Origin: Parapristionchus giblindavisi
Taxonomy: Eukaryota > Nematoda > Chromadorea > Rhabditida > Diplogasteridae
Assembly (NCBI GenBank): GCA_943737045.1
Contig: CALSFV010000013.1
Span: 162,501-226,500 of the forward strand
Reading direction: 5' to 3'
Length of the DNA: 64,000 nt
Made by a program: the position numbers and the translations under genes. The notes beneath the pieces are model-generated. The model did not search any database, was not told where the DNA came from, and saw only the letters and a program-made list of their open reading frames with translations. Shown here in pieces: positions 1 through 24,819 of the stretch (position 1 is the stretch's first letter; each line of letters begins with the position of its first letter).

Positions 1-1329
1 CCATGTGTTAAGTTCCGTCCAAACAGAAGAGAGACGAGAGAGAGAGAGAAGAGAATAGAAGAGACGATAGAGAAAGAGAGTGTATCTTTCTTCATCCTCT
101 TTTTTCTTCTTCTGAAGGGGAGATGGGCTTCCCACTTCCCCGTTTAAGAAAATGATGAAGAAACTGGATATTTTATCCCTTCCTTATTATCTCCCATAAC
201 ACTACTACCATATTAGAATTGATTGATTACGGTATGATATGTATACGGTAGATTAGAGAGATATCGATTAGTAGTAGTCTAGACACGAGGTTGCATAGTG
301 TGTTTGTGAATGTGTCTATTCATCCATCTCTCTCCCTCTCCCTCTTCAGCTTCTCTCCCTCTCCCTCTTCAGCTTCTCTACCTCTCCCTTCCCTGTTATC
401 CCATTCAGTTATATTCTTTTGTCTATATCTCCATCTGATTACATGTGTAGGAAGGAGAAAAACGGAAGCACCTCTAGACTATGTCTGGGAGAGAGGATTA
501 AGTGTTGGGAGAGAGGTAGAGAGAGGGAGGGAGAGGGAGAGGGAGAGATGCCTAAGGCAAGGCATATCTCAGCTGTTTCCGCTCTTCTTCTCTTTTTCTT
601 TCTTTCGCATAAAGAACAATCTTTCTCATTGAACGTAATCTACTTCTTTGTGTCTATTTGAAGTATTCTCTGGTCTCAAATGGAATTCTATCGGGTGTAC
701 TGTAGACCGGAAGTAATCGATCACTGTAGGCATTGGTTACGGTACATCGGAATGTTCTCTCGTTCACCTTTTTATGTAGAGTACATATGCAATGCTTTAA
801 GTGGGCAATAGAAGAAGAGAATCAGCTGAGTGAATAGTTTCTCCCTCTCCCTATCTCGATAGATGAAATCATCAGATATGCATCGTTTAAAGGGGGGCGC
901 GGGCAAAGGAATTTGGACTATTTTGTTTTTGGATCGAATAAAAGAGGAAATAGTAATCGATTGTGAAGGGAGTGGAGAAGATGATGGAGAAGCAAAAAGG
1001 GTAATAGAGAGGAGGGGAGGGGAGGGGGAGTGAAAGGAGGGGGAGTGAAGGGGGGAGGGAGTAAGAGAAAGAGGGTTTAAGGTGGAGACTGGTATATGAT
1101 GTGATATGAAGAAAACCTATGTAGAAGTATTCAATTAGAGATGATTCATATGGAAATATAAGTAATATGATGTTATGTTCAAAAGAGAAAATAGGAAAAC
1201 TTACGTCGATTAAATATACATATTTATGTAGACCTGATTGTTTGCTTTAAGTTAATGATTACATAAGGATTAAATTAAAAATGAGATGAACGTAAATTAA
1301 TAATATACATTAACTATTTTAAATTACAG
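1..1329. other. Low-complexity region upstream of the first gene; no supported exon
   Basis: This stretch contains GA-rich and CT-rich tracts (about 30-75, 325-400, 500-550 and 1010-1075) and AT-rich sequence. Open frames here are simple-sequence artefacts (Ser/Leu- or Arg/Glu-rich). A 56-codon frame begins at about 862, but its only plausible donor is out of phase with the next exon at 1330, so it is not called. Since the exon at 1330 starts with a splice acceptor, this region is probably a 5' intron of that gene. Confidence 0.5.
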
Positions 1330-2793
1330 ATCAAGTAATCATTCTCATATGGTTTGTCCTCTACTTGCAATGGAAGAATATAATGGACGACCAATGCCTG
1401 CACTTCCTGTTCATTGTGTTATGGAATCATTGGATAAACATGGATTCGAGTATCATTTATTCTTTTTTTCTTTTAAACTTACAGTAGTTACAAAAAAATC
1501 TTTTGATTTCTAGTTGTTCTAGTAGAATCTAGTTGTTTGTCAATTAATAGCTTTTAAATACATCCCATTTAATACTTTCATCAAAAGGGATTTTTCATAA
1601 AATTTATTGATTATCTAATCGATATGTTGTTTTCTTATCAGTTCTTAGATTACTGTATTCAGTTGACGATTGTTTACCGTAACCATACATTTTCGGTGCC
1701 CTCACCGAATTATTTTTATATAGTGGGTCCATTTAGAAAAATCGTTATTTTTCGCTTAAATTGTTATCTTTCACATAAAAATGAGCGTTATATAGTGGGT
1801 CGACCCTCAAAATTAGCCGAATATAATGGGTCAATCCTCACACTGTGAGGGTATGAAAATGTATGACCGTAACCTCCTATAATTCAGATCAACTCGTCGA
1901 TATGTTCTTCGTGCATGTGATCTAACTCATTTCTCTCATCGACAAGATGTTCTCTCCATAGTACATTTCATGCAGGTACTCTTTCAATCATTCAATCTTT
2001 CATTCAAATTTGGTCTCACAACGACAATCTGAGACCTTCTTTTAGGCTGCTCGTAATGTCTCTCGACGACTAGCTAGATCTACTCGATCACAGAAGGCAC
2101 GTCTTATGGCTCAGCCCTTCCCATTTATCGATTTCCGTGTTCCTGGAGATGGTACGGTATCTAATCTTCTTATTGATTGATTTTGTTGATTTATTGTTTA
2201 ATCGATAGTTAATAATTTAATTTAGAAGACTATCATGATCAGTATCGTGAGTGGCGTCAACGTAGATCTCGTAAGAACAGTACTGGAGGAAGGTAAGAGA
2301 TTGATCTTTGATCTTTAGTCTTTGATCTTTCATGACTCTATATTGATTATGTTTCAGTTCAACCGATTCATCAGACTCAGCAGATGAATCTCTAGCTAAT
2401 CTTAATATCAAAGATTTCGTTCCTCAGGTTAGAATCAATAGAATTAATAAACAAAGACCTTTATTATCTTTCTCTCATCATTACAATAATAGTAATAGTA
2501 ATGATAATAGTAATGACGTTACCAAATACACTCAATGTCAAAAGTATTCAATTTCTTGATTTCAGGATCTGCCTACCGTATTCGATGGTTTCGTTTCGGG
2601 AACGGAGAGTGAACTTGAATTGGGAAGTGAAAATGAAGATGAAGATGAAGTACTTGGAGATGTAGTGAATGAAGATGAAGAAGAAACAGAGAAAGAAGAT
2701 AATGATGATGAAGATGATGAGACTGATCTATCTGAAGGTGAAATTGATTGTGAATCTGATTATGATCATGATGATGATCAAGATGATGAATGA
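1330..2793 (+). CDS. Unrecognised protein with acidic C-terminal tail (5' end not identified)
   Basis: Six exons join in frame: 1330-1449, 1888-1975, 2046-2151, 2226-2292, 2358-2427 and 2566-2793 (TGA). All introns are GT-AG and end in TTACAG, TTCAG or TTTAG. About 226 codons are visible. The first exon follows an acceptor, so either the start lies upstream or translation begins at the ATG near 1349. The first exon contains a stretch (PALPVHCVMESLDKHGFE) faintly like the start of RhoGAP domains, but no arginine-finger region follows, so no family is claimed. The middle is basic (RRLARSTRSQKARL, then REWRQRRSRK). The last 60 residues are almost entirely Asp/Glu, a low-complexity acidic tail common in nuclear or chromatin proteins. 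A 182-bp hAT-type MITE sits in the first visible intron. The next gene is convergent. Confidence 0.72.
1684..1865 (+). mobile_element. hAT-type MITE (CATACATT family), with target duplication
   Basis: This 182-bp element begins CATACATTTTCGG and ends GGGTATGAAAATGTATG, so it has short inverted termini. It is flanked by a perfect 8-bp duplication, ACCGTAAC, at 1676-1683 and 1866-1873. An 8-bp duplication is characteristic of hAT transposition. The interior repeats the phrase TATAGTGGGTC and has no coding capacity. It lies within an intron. Confidence 0.9.
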
Positions 2794-3999
2794 TATTTGA
2801 TCTTTGATCTCTATTGATCTCATAAGTTTCACTACCTATATCATATCTTCAATCTCCTCTCTACACTTAATCCTATCTCTAGTTGTTATAACTAATTCCT
2901 CTGCCCTTGAGCTCTTTCATAATACTTCAAATATAATCAATCGATAATCGCTCCAATCAATAATGCATTCTCGTCGATGCATCTCTCTTTCAAATTATGA
3001 TACACTCATGTACAAATCGTGCTTTGTCTACTGTACAAATTGATTTGCTTATTCATTTCTACCATAATCTATATTATATTGATTGCTTGTAATTGCACCT
3101 ACCGTAGTCGGACCTATAGTACATTGCATGCTGTTTTCTCTATTAACTACTCTAAATGATTGTATCTATTGATTAGTCAATCAATCAATATTCTCCCTAT
3201 ATTGGCTAGATGCCCATAATCAACATACAGTATCTATATGAAGATCCATAATAACTACAGATATATATTTATCAATCTAATCAATCGATAGTTTATATGA
3301 GAATGTATACAGTATCCCTATTCAATTACAGTACTCCGATGTGTTTCATATGGTCACTTGTTTGTCCAAAGATTGTATCATTCTTCTCATTCTCTTTCAT
3401 TATATTCTCCCGGTAGTGTAAACTAGTTCATCTTTCATAACTTCTTCCATATCTTATATTAGGACTCTCGTTGCCTTTCTCCCCTCATTTTGCATTCTCT
3501 TGTCCATTTCTACCGTATCCTATTCTTCCTTTTGTTACCTGATATCGATTATTTGAATAGACAACGCTAGTGATTATTTCTCTTCACAAATATATGCTCA
3601 TAAATAGACAATATATTGTTGTTACAGGGAAAATCATTATGAAAAAAAGTAAAATTCATCCTAAAAATCGTTATGTTTTCATTGTGCTTCTATTATATTC
3701 CTTTCTCATTTTCTCCCACTTCATCTCATCCTTGATTCATAATCCCGATTCCCTTCTTTGACCCGATTATCGATTGATTGCCTTGATTGTTCATTCAGTA
3801 TACCGTATACCTACAGTAGTCTCATCTAGTACTCATATACTCATTTATCCATATACATACTCACATATACTCAGAACACTTATTGCATTACCGTACTCAC
3901 TCTATCGATTATCTCTTTGCATGAATAAATATACAATTTATCATAAAAAGCAGATTGTTTGTTACATTTGAGAGTTAAGGATATAATAAAGATCAAAGA
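2794..3999. other. Intergenic region between convergent genes
   Basis: This is about 1.2 kb of AT-rich sequence between the stop codons of two convergent genes. I see no exon with credible splice sites and no inverted-repeat element. Open frames of 60-65 codons at 3570-3761 and 3774-3971 lack coding character. Confidence 0.6.
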
Positions 4000-4953
4000 T
4001 CAAGTTTGTGTTTCTCCATTGGTAGAAGGACCATTAGTCGCTGTGACATTAGTGGGAACATTAGCATTATTGGGAACAGCTCTATTTGATTTAGGTTCAG
4101 TCAATCTCTGAGATGAGTTTAATGTATGTCTGGATGATATGGGATTCTGTATGATATCGACCACTCTACGAGCATTCTTATATGTAGGATAAGTAGATTC
4201 ATCCCTGAATTAGATTACTGTAGAGGTAGAGTAGAGGTACGGTAGATTCCACTTACGCGCTACGACGAAAGGCGAGAAAAAGAAGAAAACATTCAACGGC
4301 GAATACAACGAGGAAGAAGTATGCCACTTTTTCTTTTGTACCGAAAGCTAAATGAATACGGTAATAATGAGCAGTGGTTCAATCGATACTTACATTGATC
4401 ACAGAACCGTCCTCTATATCCATAATCACATATGCACACAATCTAAAACATCGATTGATTAGATATATTGCAGTATTTATTTATTTATTTATACAGTATA
4501 CCCGGGCAATTGGAGTATTTTTATCCCTGATCACACATGAACCATAACTTCCACAAGGATTGTCAGAACAATTGGAGATGATTTCTTAATTTATATATTT
4601 AAATAAATAAAGAAAATCATCATATACAATAATACTTACTATAGTCTGGATGGAATATCTCTGGTCTTGTAGTCATTGTCTTTTTTCCATCCATTGATTT
4701 GCCCTTTCTGGATATATCGATCGATTTGATGTTGTTGCTTAAAGTATTGTTCGATGAAAATGATTTACCGAACACGGCCGATCCAATGAAGTAGTCTTCA
4801 GATAAATATTAGGAGATAGAGAATATTATAAATTCATACTTGATTTCACTGGATGAAAAGAGCTTATTCCCCCATGCACATCATTATACTCTTGAGAAAC
4901 GTGTTTGAAGTGAAATGAAAAATAACATGAAAATTTATAAATAAATAATAATA
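4000..4953 (-). CDS. Single-pass membrane protein with an EGF-like module
   Basis: Minus-strand exons, in transcription order: about 4953-4840 (5' limit uncertain), 4795-4640, 4584-4502, 4442-4394, 4347-4257 and 4204-4000 (TGA). The junctions are in phase and GT-AG. One EGF-like module spans two exons: CSDNPCGSYGSCVI then CICDYGYRGRFCDQ, with six cysteines in the EGF spacing. It is followed by a transmembrane segment (VAYFFLVVFAVECFLLFLAF) and a Ser/Asn/Thr-rich tail of about 68 residues, presumably cytoplasmic. A hydrophobic stretch lies near the N-terminus, but I could not define the start codon or signal peptide. Known EGF proteins of this layout are cell-surface ligands or adhesion proteins; that role is inference. 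The gene is divergent from ERCC3, with about 0.5 kb between them. Confidence 0.72.
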
Positions 4954-5488
4954 CTGTTAAAAATATTAATGAATATAATATAATAAAATAAAAGAATAAA
5001 ACAGAAAAAGTATAAAGTATGACACATTGAAGCTCATGTTGTGAACTACCGTAGTTGAGGGAGTAGACGCCGTCAACAAAATTTCATAGTATTTTTTTTT
5101 ACTTTTGCAGCGCTTTCCATTATCTGCGGTTTACTGACCTGATATGGATCATTAATTGTGAGGAATATACAAAATCGCAATGCATTTTATCAGTATTTCC
5201 CTGAGATAGCTAAATTTGTCACGTGACTGTACTGTGTTTATTGTTGGTTTCTCCTATTTCCCAATCCTTTCCTTAATGCATCGTTACATTTACCTTACGT
5301 GCCTACGCCGTAACCTCCTCCTCCGTCGTTAAGGTTACGGCGTAGACACGTACATCAGGCAAATGTAACGATGCATAAGTAGCGGACTGACTGCCAAATT
5401 GTGGCTGCAAACTGGCGGTCCGTCGGTTACGGAAACGACTCCTCCTTAGCTTGCCTATTGCCACTCATTCAGTCGTTCTCCAGTGACG
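4954..5488. promoter_or_regulatory. Divergent intergenic region, presumed ERCC3 promoter
   Basis: This 535-bp region separates the EGF gene (minus) from ERCC3 (plus). It contains a palindromic element at about 5274-5379. A possible trans-splice acceptor (TTCTCCAG at about 5476-5483) lies just before the ERCC3 ATG at 5489. No TATA box was recognised. Confidence 0.45.
5274..5379. mobile_element. Palindromic MITE (TTACATTTGCC family) in the ERCC3 promoter
   Basis: The arms ATGCATCGTTACATTTACC and GGCAAATGTAACGATGCAT are inverted copies around a centre rich in GGTTACGGCGTAG. Related palindromes occur at about 33567-33664, 37680-37720, 56160-56390 and 62453-62853. Confidence 0.7.
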
Positions 5489-18331
<12,843 letters not shown>

Positions 18332-18700
18332 ATGTAATATACTGTACATTTTGAACTTTGATCTTTGATCTGTATTAATATATTGTCATTGTATTTAATA
18401 TACTGTACTTTTTGTTCTTTGATCTTTATTAATCCATTGTCATTTTGTGTTTTCATATCCAGGGAGAATTTGCGTGTTTTTTGTCTTTCACTTTTGTACA
18501 TAATTAATAATCATTCAATGCTGACTTTGCTTAAAGCTACGGTACTCAATCACTACCTCATTGTTTTTTTCCTTCATTATTCATGTTTTAATTGATGGAT
18601 AAACAAATAAATAAAATAAATAAATAATGTGTCATGTATGTTATTGTAGGATAAATGGATAAATTATTGAAATGACAAAAGAAGAAATGCAGCATACAGT
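18332..18700 (+). other. ERCC3 3' flank with a direct duplication
   Basis: After the stop codon, a segment of about 55 bp (phrase AATATACTGTAC...TTTGATCTTT) occurs twice in tandem at 18335-18446. Sequence at 18577-18660 duplicates the last intron of ERCC3. AATAAA-rich sequence at 18605-18630 could serve in polyadenylation. No coding exon was seen. Confidence 0.5.
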
Positions 18701-18771
18701 AGAAAAGTGCATTGATTAGACAGCGTATTTAATATCCCATGATCGTGGGTTCAAACCCTACTGCCGAGCCT
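18700..18771 (+). repeat. tRNA-like fragment (possible SINE or pseudo-tRNA)
   Basis: A B-box-like T arm, GTGGGTTCAAACCCTAC, is present, but no complementary 5' acceptor strand is seen. It is not a functional tRNA. Confidence 0.35.
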
Positions 18772-18849
18772 TCTAATTTTCACAAAGGACGCCTTTCCCT
18801 GAACTTCAAGCAGTGATGTTTTCGTCATTCTAGCGATCAACAAACACAG

Positions 18850-19310
18850 AAAGCTAAAAGGAATTAGTATACGTTATCCAGAATAGCGTTTGCCATCTTT
18901 CTATCTTCCCAGTTTGCTCACGAAAATATTTGTGGGACTCTACCTTTTTTCGAGTTCCGTCCCGTATATGTCACGATCTATTTCGATCATTAAATACCCA
19001 TCCATAAAGGGCGATCAGAGTGTATTCCACAGCACAAAAACCTGCCAAGTGTTATATTTTGCATTTTTGATCCAGTTTTAACACAAAAAGTGTTAAATAT
19101 AACACTTTACACGTCTTGTAATCTGTGGAGTACACTTTTTTCTCTGTCTGTATTGCGATGATGTCTGATAATGCTGAATCAACCTTGAATGTTTATTATG
19201 TGAAGGATGGGGTCACTGAGATGAAAAGCATACGTTAGTGGACATGGATAAAATGTCCACTTTGGTGTGAAATTGCCAGCCCATTCATCTCCATGGTCTA
19301 GTTTCGAGTT
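18850..19310 (+). repeat. Dispersed repeat with an inserted palindrome
   Basis: The segment resembles 21655-21790 (phrase CCGTCCCGTATA, then GATCTATTTCG) and partly 24500-24575. A palindromic insert at about 19012-19142 (GTGTATTCCACAG ... CTGTGGAGTACAC, with TAACAC arms) is absent from the 21655 copy. Confidence 0.6.
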
Positions 19311-22074
19311 TCTTCATCATCTTCATTTGACATAAAATATATGTGTCTAAGCAGGTTAACTCTGTTTCCCAATCCTTTTATTTTGCAATATTTGTAATTG
19401 TTGTACAACTAAAAAGCCATAACAGTTAACTAATTCATTTTTTAATATCAGACATTCACGGGAAAATAGCTTTTCATCGCACACTCTTCTTCTATTGAGA
19501 ACTTCCTATCTCAGAACTCTTTTTGGTGTGCATACTTATTGGATCATGGGAAAATTTACGACGAGATAAATTGAATATATGTTAAATCATTTGCGTGAAT
19601 TATGGTTTAGACGATGCAAAGTGAGAATGTTTATGGTGAGTAAATCGACTGTGTTTTGTGAATGGCAGTGAAGCTTTTCTGGTCTGTGAAACATCGGATT
19701 TTATTTGCATTACCGTTTATCGTTGAAAAAATGCATTCGAAAATAAAATATGTAAACAATAAAGATATGAAAAAATGACTCGAGTAAGATGAAAAATGAT
19801 GTGATGAAAGTGAAAAAAAAGATGAAAATACATATGAAATTAATTTTTCTAGACAAACAATTTTTATAGAATTGCATCCACTCCTTTCATATTGGTTGAC
19901 CCACAGGGTATGCACCACTTGTTCCTAGATTGAATATGCGGTTCAGTAGCATCATCGTGCATCCACCACAGTCAATCATATTCTCTTGTCATGCAGGGAT
20001 AGGGCATTGCTTTCTGAAAAATACATTTCAAGCACTTTTTAGTGAGATCAATCTGTCCTAGCTCGATAAACAACACTGGGCAACTTTTCATTCATCACAA
20101 TTTACGTATTGTGGGATTTAATATAATGACTAACCATGGCTTTCAGCTCGCTATAATCAAAAATCTGACTGTGTAATTTATCACAGTCAACTCAGGCCTT
20201 TCGCTCGGATCGATAAACTCGTGATGTATAACTTGCATTCATTGAATCAAACTGAAAATAATAAAATAAGCAAAATAAAAAAGTAAAAATGAGAATGATA
20301 GAGAGATATTTATCGATTATTTTCATGACAATGACGATTTGACTTTGTTTTGCTTTCAATCAACAGAAGATCAACAACAAAGATTTAATGGTCGTTATCA
20401 AAAGGATTTATCTTTTTTGTTTAATGAATCACAAAGTTTAATTTACCTTGATGTTACTTTAAGCGATTTTTAAATATCGAAATTAATCTTTATACTTTAA
20501 TGAAACGATGATAGGTCATAATAATTAATCGGGCGATATAGGCGCCTGAAAAGATAGGAAAAATGATTAAAGAAAAATGATTTTAAATAACGAAATATTT
20601 GGCTTTTACAGCTAATGATACAACAATTATGTTAAATTAGAAGGATTAGAAAATAGTAGATTAGCATGGTTACGGAGGACACATATATTTTATGCTTATT
20701 GAAGATGATGAAGAAACTCAAAACAAGACACCACCCACTTCCAAATATGAAAGATGGATGACAGAAGGATGGATGGACGATTTCTCACCAAAGCAAACGT
20801 TGTATCCATATCTGCTAACATATGCCAGAAGGTACGAAGAGAGAGTAAAAATGAGAGGTGCAATGCATCAATGAGTCCTGTGCTAGAAGGTTATGAGAGA
20901 GAAAGAGAGGATAAAGAGACTGACCCTCCCAAGAAAGCCGAGAATTTGATTGGATCAAGAGATAGAGATATAATAATAATAATATCTTTATGTGGGTTTC
21001 ACGTAAGCATGATAAGGAAAAAGATACATACAGAAATACACTAGCGACACATAAATACAATACCACAACGAGGTGAATCTTCTTTTTTTCAGTTGTAGTT
21101 GCAATTCAGTTACTAGATATTTCGGATATTTTTGCGAACATTTCCATTGATATATCGGATTCGCAAACAAACATCGTTTAATTATAAATAAAATATTTTG
21201 GGTGAAGGAGCCAAGATCAGAATATACAATGATATCGCTTCCACGATTGATGTTATTGAGAGTGGATTGTGAAAATAAAAGAAATGTAGTGAATGATGAA
21301 CCATTTTAATAACTTTTCTTTTTGCATTATAACATTTTTTACAAACTCTCTCACTCTTTCTAAAGTACTTCGTTTGCAACTTCCGAATGGAAAGAGGTTC
21401 AAGAAAGACAACAAAAACTCCATTTTAGTGCCTGATCGATATGGGAAGAAGGGATAAAGTGTGTTTCATAGCAGTGATTTGATTCATGATTTATATTTGA
21501 TCAAGTTCAACAAAATATCCTTGGTTTCAGTTTTTTTTATTTAACTCAATTGGTAAAGCAAATAAATCTGCCGATCTCAATGAACTTGATGATATTCTTC
21601 CGACAAATTAGAATAATTGAAAATTCTCCGCAATAGAAAACTAGCAATAGACCCAGGTCCGTCCCGTATAGGTCATGATCTATTTCGGTCATGCTAGTAC
21701 CCATCAGAAAAGGGCATATTGTGATGATTTCTGATAATGATGAATCAATCTTGAACGATTATTCGGTTGATGGAGATCACTGAGATGGAAGCTGAAGTCT
21801 CACCCTTCATCTTGCGAAGTCTCACCCTTCATAAGAGAAAAAAATTGTCTATTTAACAGGATGTGCAGAAAACCAATGGTAAGCTAAAGTTAAGATGCAG
21901 AAGTTGGATAGTCAAAACTGAGGGATCGATTCTGGGCGATTGGGGAAATGAGATTGGCCAAAATAGTTTGGATTCACGAAAAGTTGGAAAAGTTTGAATT
22001 TAGAAGTAGCAATGTGTAAAAAATTACACTACCAACACTAATTTGAACGAGTGACTAATATTATGGATGTAAAG
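19311..22074. other. Gene-poor region with a secreted-family promoter/signal module
   Basis: No multi-exon gene could be assembled. At about 20460-20900 there is a minus-strand module like those near 25.0, 29.6 and 30.9 kb: a hydrophobic MLIYYFLILLI leader (about 20632-20668) followed by an AYIARLI-type exon at about 20470-20550. The leader stops quickly, so the copy looks dead. A dispersed-repeat copy is at 21655-21790. The rest is AT-rich with no signal. Confidence 0.5.
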
Positions 22075-22494
22075 CAGGGCTGTGCGAAAAAAATATTTCG
22101 AAAAAATTTCGAAAAACGAATAATTTTTGAATTTATTTCGAAAACTCCGAAAAATTCGAAAAAAATATAAACACTGTTTTCCCTATCGAGAACATCAATT
22201 CGCTAAATTTTCCAAAAGATAAAATGAAAACACAAGAATTGCAACTGTGTGATTCCTTATTGATGCTGCATAAATGATAAAGAGCACATATTTACTCAAG
22301 TGAAATTGTAATTTTTGTCTCCAAATTTCAAATTTTTGTTAAAATGTCATTAATTTTTGAAATTTTCTGCTTTTTGATGAAAAAGCGTTTTTCGTTTTTT
22401 CCGAATTTTTTTCAAAAATTTTTTCGTCGAAAATTTTTTTCGAGAAAACCCGAAAAATCGAAAAAAATCGAAAAACGAAAAATGCACAGCCCTG
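22075..22494. mobile_element. hAT-type palindromic MITE (CAGGGCTGTGC ends)
   Basis: The element is 420 bp with ends CAGGGCTGTGCG and GCACAGCCCTG and a perfect 8-bp duplication ATGTAAAG at 22067-22074 and 22495-22502. The interior consists of AAAAATTTCG-type repeats in inverted orientation. Confidence 0.92.
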
Positions 22495-22636
22495 ATGTAA
22501 AGCATGTAGAATCGACTGTTAAACCAAGAACATTAGTTGTTGTATACAAATGAATTTATTGAATTAAGTTCGACAACAATATACCAGAGCGATACAAAAG
22601 AAATCCAAGTCTCTATCTCCTAACAAAATTTTCCTC

Positions 22637-24819
22637 TCATGGTTCTAACTTCACTTCGACTAGGGTGTCGTCTCCCACCACCTCGTTTCCCACCTAAATT
22701 AGTCAGTTTAGATCTACTTTAACAATCAATATTTTACCTCGAGTCTACATTTTGTATGATTGTGGACGAAAACATTTGACGCTAGCTTGAACTGTCTTCT
22801 CCACCCCGTGCAGTGAGCGAATTCTTCCTTGGTCGCTACGATCGATAATGTTGTCATACTAAAAACGATTGTTCTTCCTTCCTCCGTTAGATTATAGCTA
22901 CGTTTCGGGCAATGGAAGCGACTTCCGAGATTGCAAAATCGCGCCTGGAATAACAGTTTTAAAATTAAATGATCAATCGATCAATATTTATCAGGTTCGG
23001 AAGAGAGTGAACCTGATAAATATTGATTGATTGATTGAGTGAGTGAGTGATTAATATTAATCATATGATAGTATTTCATATAATTTATATGAATATATAA
23101 TTAATGGAATGGAACAGTGTTAATATACATATACATTGATTTTGTTAGATTATTTACCTGCATTTTGTAGGACGACACGATGGAGAAGTCATGTTGTTCA
23201 TATTCGAATGAATCGGCCACAAGCAAATCGTCGATTCTTTAAAGAATAACATGATTTAAATGATTTTCACAGTATAACGCTTACGTTCGGCAGAAATGGG
23301 GAAGGGCATAGTGGATAGGCAGCAGAGGTTCGCTATAGAGAGTTCCTTCAATAGTTCCAATACGTCGAATTTCGAACAACGGGAGCATAGAGGCACGAGA
23401 CATATCGGGAATGCAAATCTTAATTATTAATGTTTGTTAGCATATTTCTGAATACATGTGTACCTTAGCAGCAATGGAAACAATTCGAACAACCATAAAT
23501 AGATCAAAAGTAATCGCCGTTGACAAGCGTCCTTTTAATTCCTCTGCTAGGCTGCCCTTATATTTATGACTTAGAATCCTGTAAAGGACGATTTATATTT
23601 ATTAGACATGAATAGTGAAGCAGGCCTAATCGACGATAGTGGAACGTTTCGTGGGTTTTATACTTCAATCAACAAGTTCGATCGTTTTCTTGAATGGAGA
23701 AGAATATTTTTCAGGAACGGAAGAATATCAACTTGCAAGCAAAATCCCCTGCCTGACTTGCTTGTCTGACTTGCCTGACTTAAATCCCCAGCCTGACTCC
23801 ACTTAGTGCTGATAAGATAAATTTATTGTACGAATATACTGAAACTTACTTCGACACAATTCTTTCATATATTTCTTCTCCTCCGATCTTGTCAATAATC
23901 AAATTACTCAATGTTCTATATTTGAATGAATCAATAATTGACTCGAACTCTTCCATGTGTTGTTGAGCCAGCTCTTCCATCCTTTGTATCCTTATTACAC
24001 TTAATAATGAAAACGTTACAATAATCAATAATTACAAATAAATACTAACGCCATCTTTTCCTTTCCGATGTTGCCTCCCTCATCCGACGGGTTAAAGTCA
24101 ATCTTGTTCGTATTATTGATTTTTATTGTGTCAACAGGATTCAACGACTCCATTGATGATGTTACGCTGAAAATGAGAATACAATATTTATTTATTTATT
24201 TATTTATTTAAACAACTATATACATTTTTGGTAGATGTGCAGTATTATCCAAAAACATTTGTCTCAAGACACGAACGTGGTCACGGCCCACATGGCGAAA
24301 GAGAGTAACAGATTCCTGTAAAAGACAGTAATGTTTTTTTTTGTTTTTTTTAAATTAAAATTCCATGATTCGAACTTACATTATAGTTCTGGTTCCTCTC
24401 TAATTTTCTAGCGTCCTCCACAAAGATTTTGCCGATCAACCAGTCATTGAAGTCTACAAAGTTGAATCATTTTATTTTTCAGAGTTTTTTTCAGAGTTTT
24501 TTTTGTACGGCACGTAGAACAACTTTCTATCTTCACAGTTTGTTTTCGAAAATATTCGCGGGAGTCCGACTTTAACGCTTACCGAATAGGACAGTTCCAC
24601 ATGTGACACTCCTTTCGGCGACATATCCCTGTTGTTCGATGGCGTATCCCTTCTCCGTTGCCTCGGCGATCAATCGATTGATATTCTTCTGATAGAAAAT
24701 ATTTTATTTTATATTTTGAAGCAATAAAATACCTCTTGAGTCGAAGTACTTCCATAGAAAATTGAATGACAGTTAGCCAAACAGAGTATTAGTATAAGAG
24801 GGAAGGTATGACTGAGCAT
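22637..24819 (-). CDS. Secreted protein of unknown family, complete (11 exons, 402 aa)
   Basis: Exons in transcription order: 24819-24733, 24688-24583, 24453-24380, 24315-24224, 24166-24050, 23990-23850, 23578-23464, 23418-23285, 23236-23158, 22944-22738 and 22693-22637 (TGA). They total 1209 nt in one frame, and every intron is GT-AG. The start is preceded by TTTTTCAG with 8 nt before the ATG, a good spliced-leader acceptor. The N-terminus MLSHTFPLILILCLANC is a typical signal peptide, so the product is probably secreted or lumenal. A Lys/Glu-rich helical segment (EELAQQHMEEF) lies near residue 140. The C-terminal half has about seven cysteines (including RFCNLGSRFHCPK, HCTGW and HTKCRLE) likely to form disulfides. 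I do not recognise the family. The upstream flank carries the MLAYCILILL leader module of the small-protein family at 24960-25130. Confidence 0.85.

Noticed and set aside
291..661. Overlapping open frames in CT/GA-rich sequence
   Set aside because: They are biased by simple sequence (Ser/Leu or Arg/Glu runs), with no splice or start context.
862..1035. Possible first exon of the acidic-tail gene (a 56-codon frame from an ATG)
   Set aside because: The only donor, after AAAAGG, is out of phase with the exon at 1330, and the sequence becomes a purine tract.
1330..1449. RhoGAP domain
   Set aside because: Only a short N-terminal resemblance; the arginine-finger motif and the rest of the domain do not follow.
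4900..5042. Signal peptide MSFNVSYFILFLFYSF as the start of the EGF gene
   Set aside because: The frame stops after about 23 codons without a convincing donor; the true first exon is unresolved.
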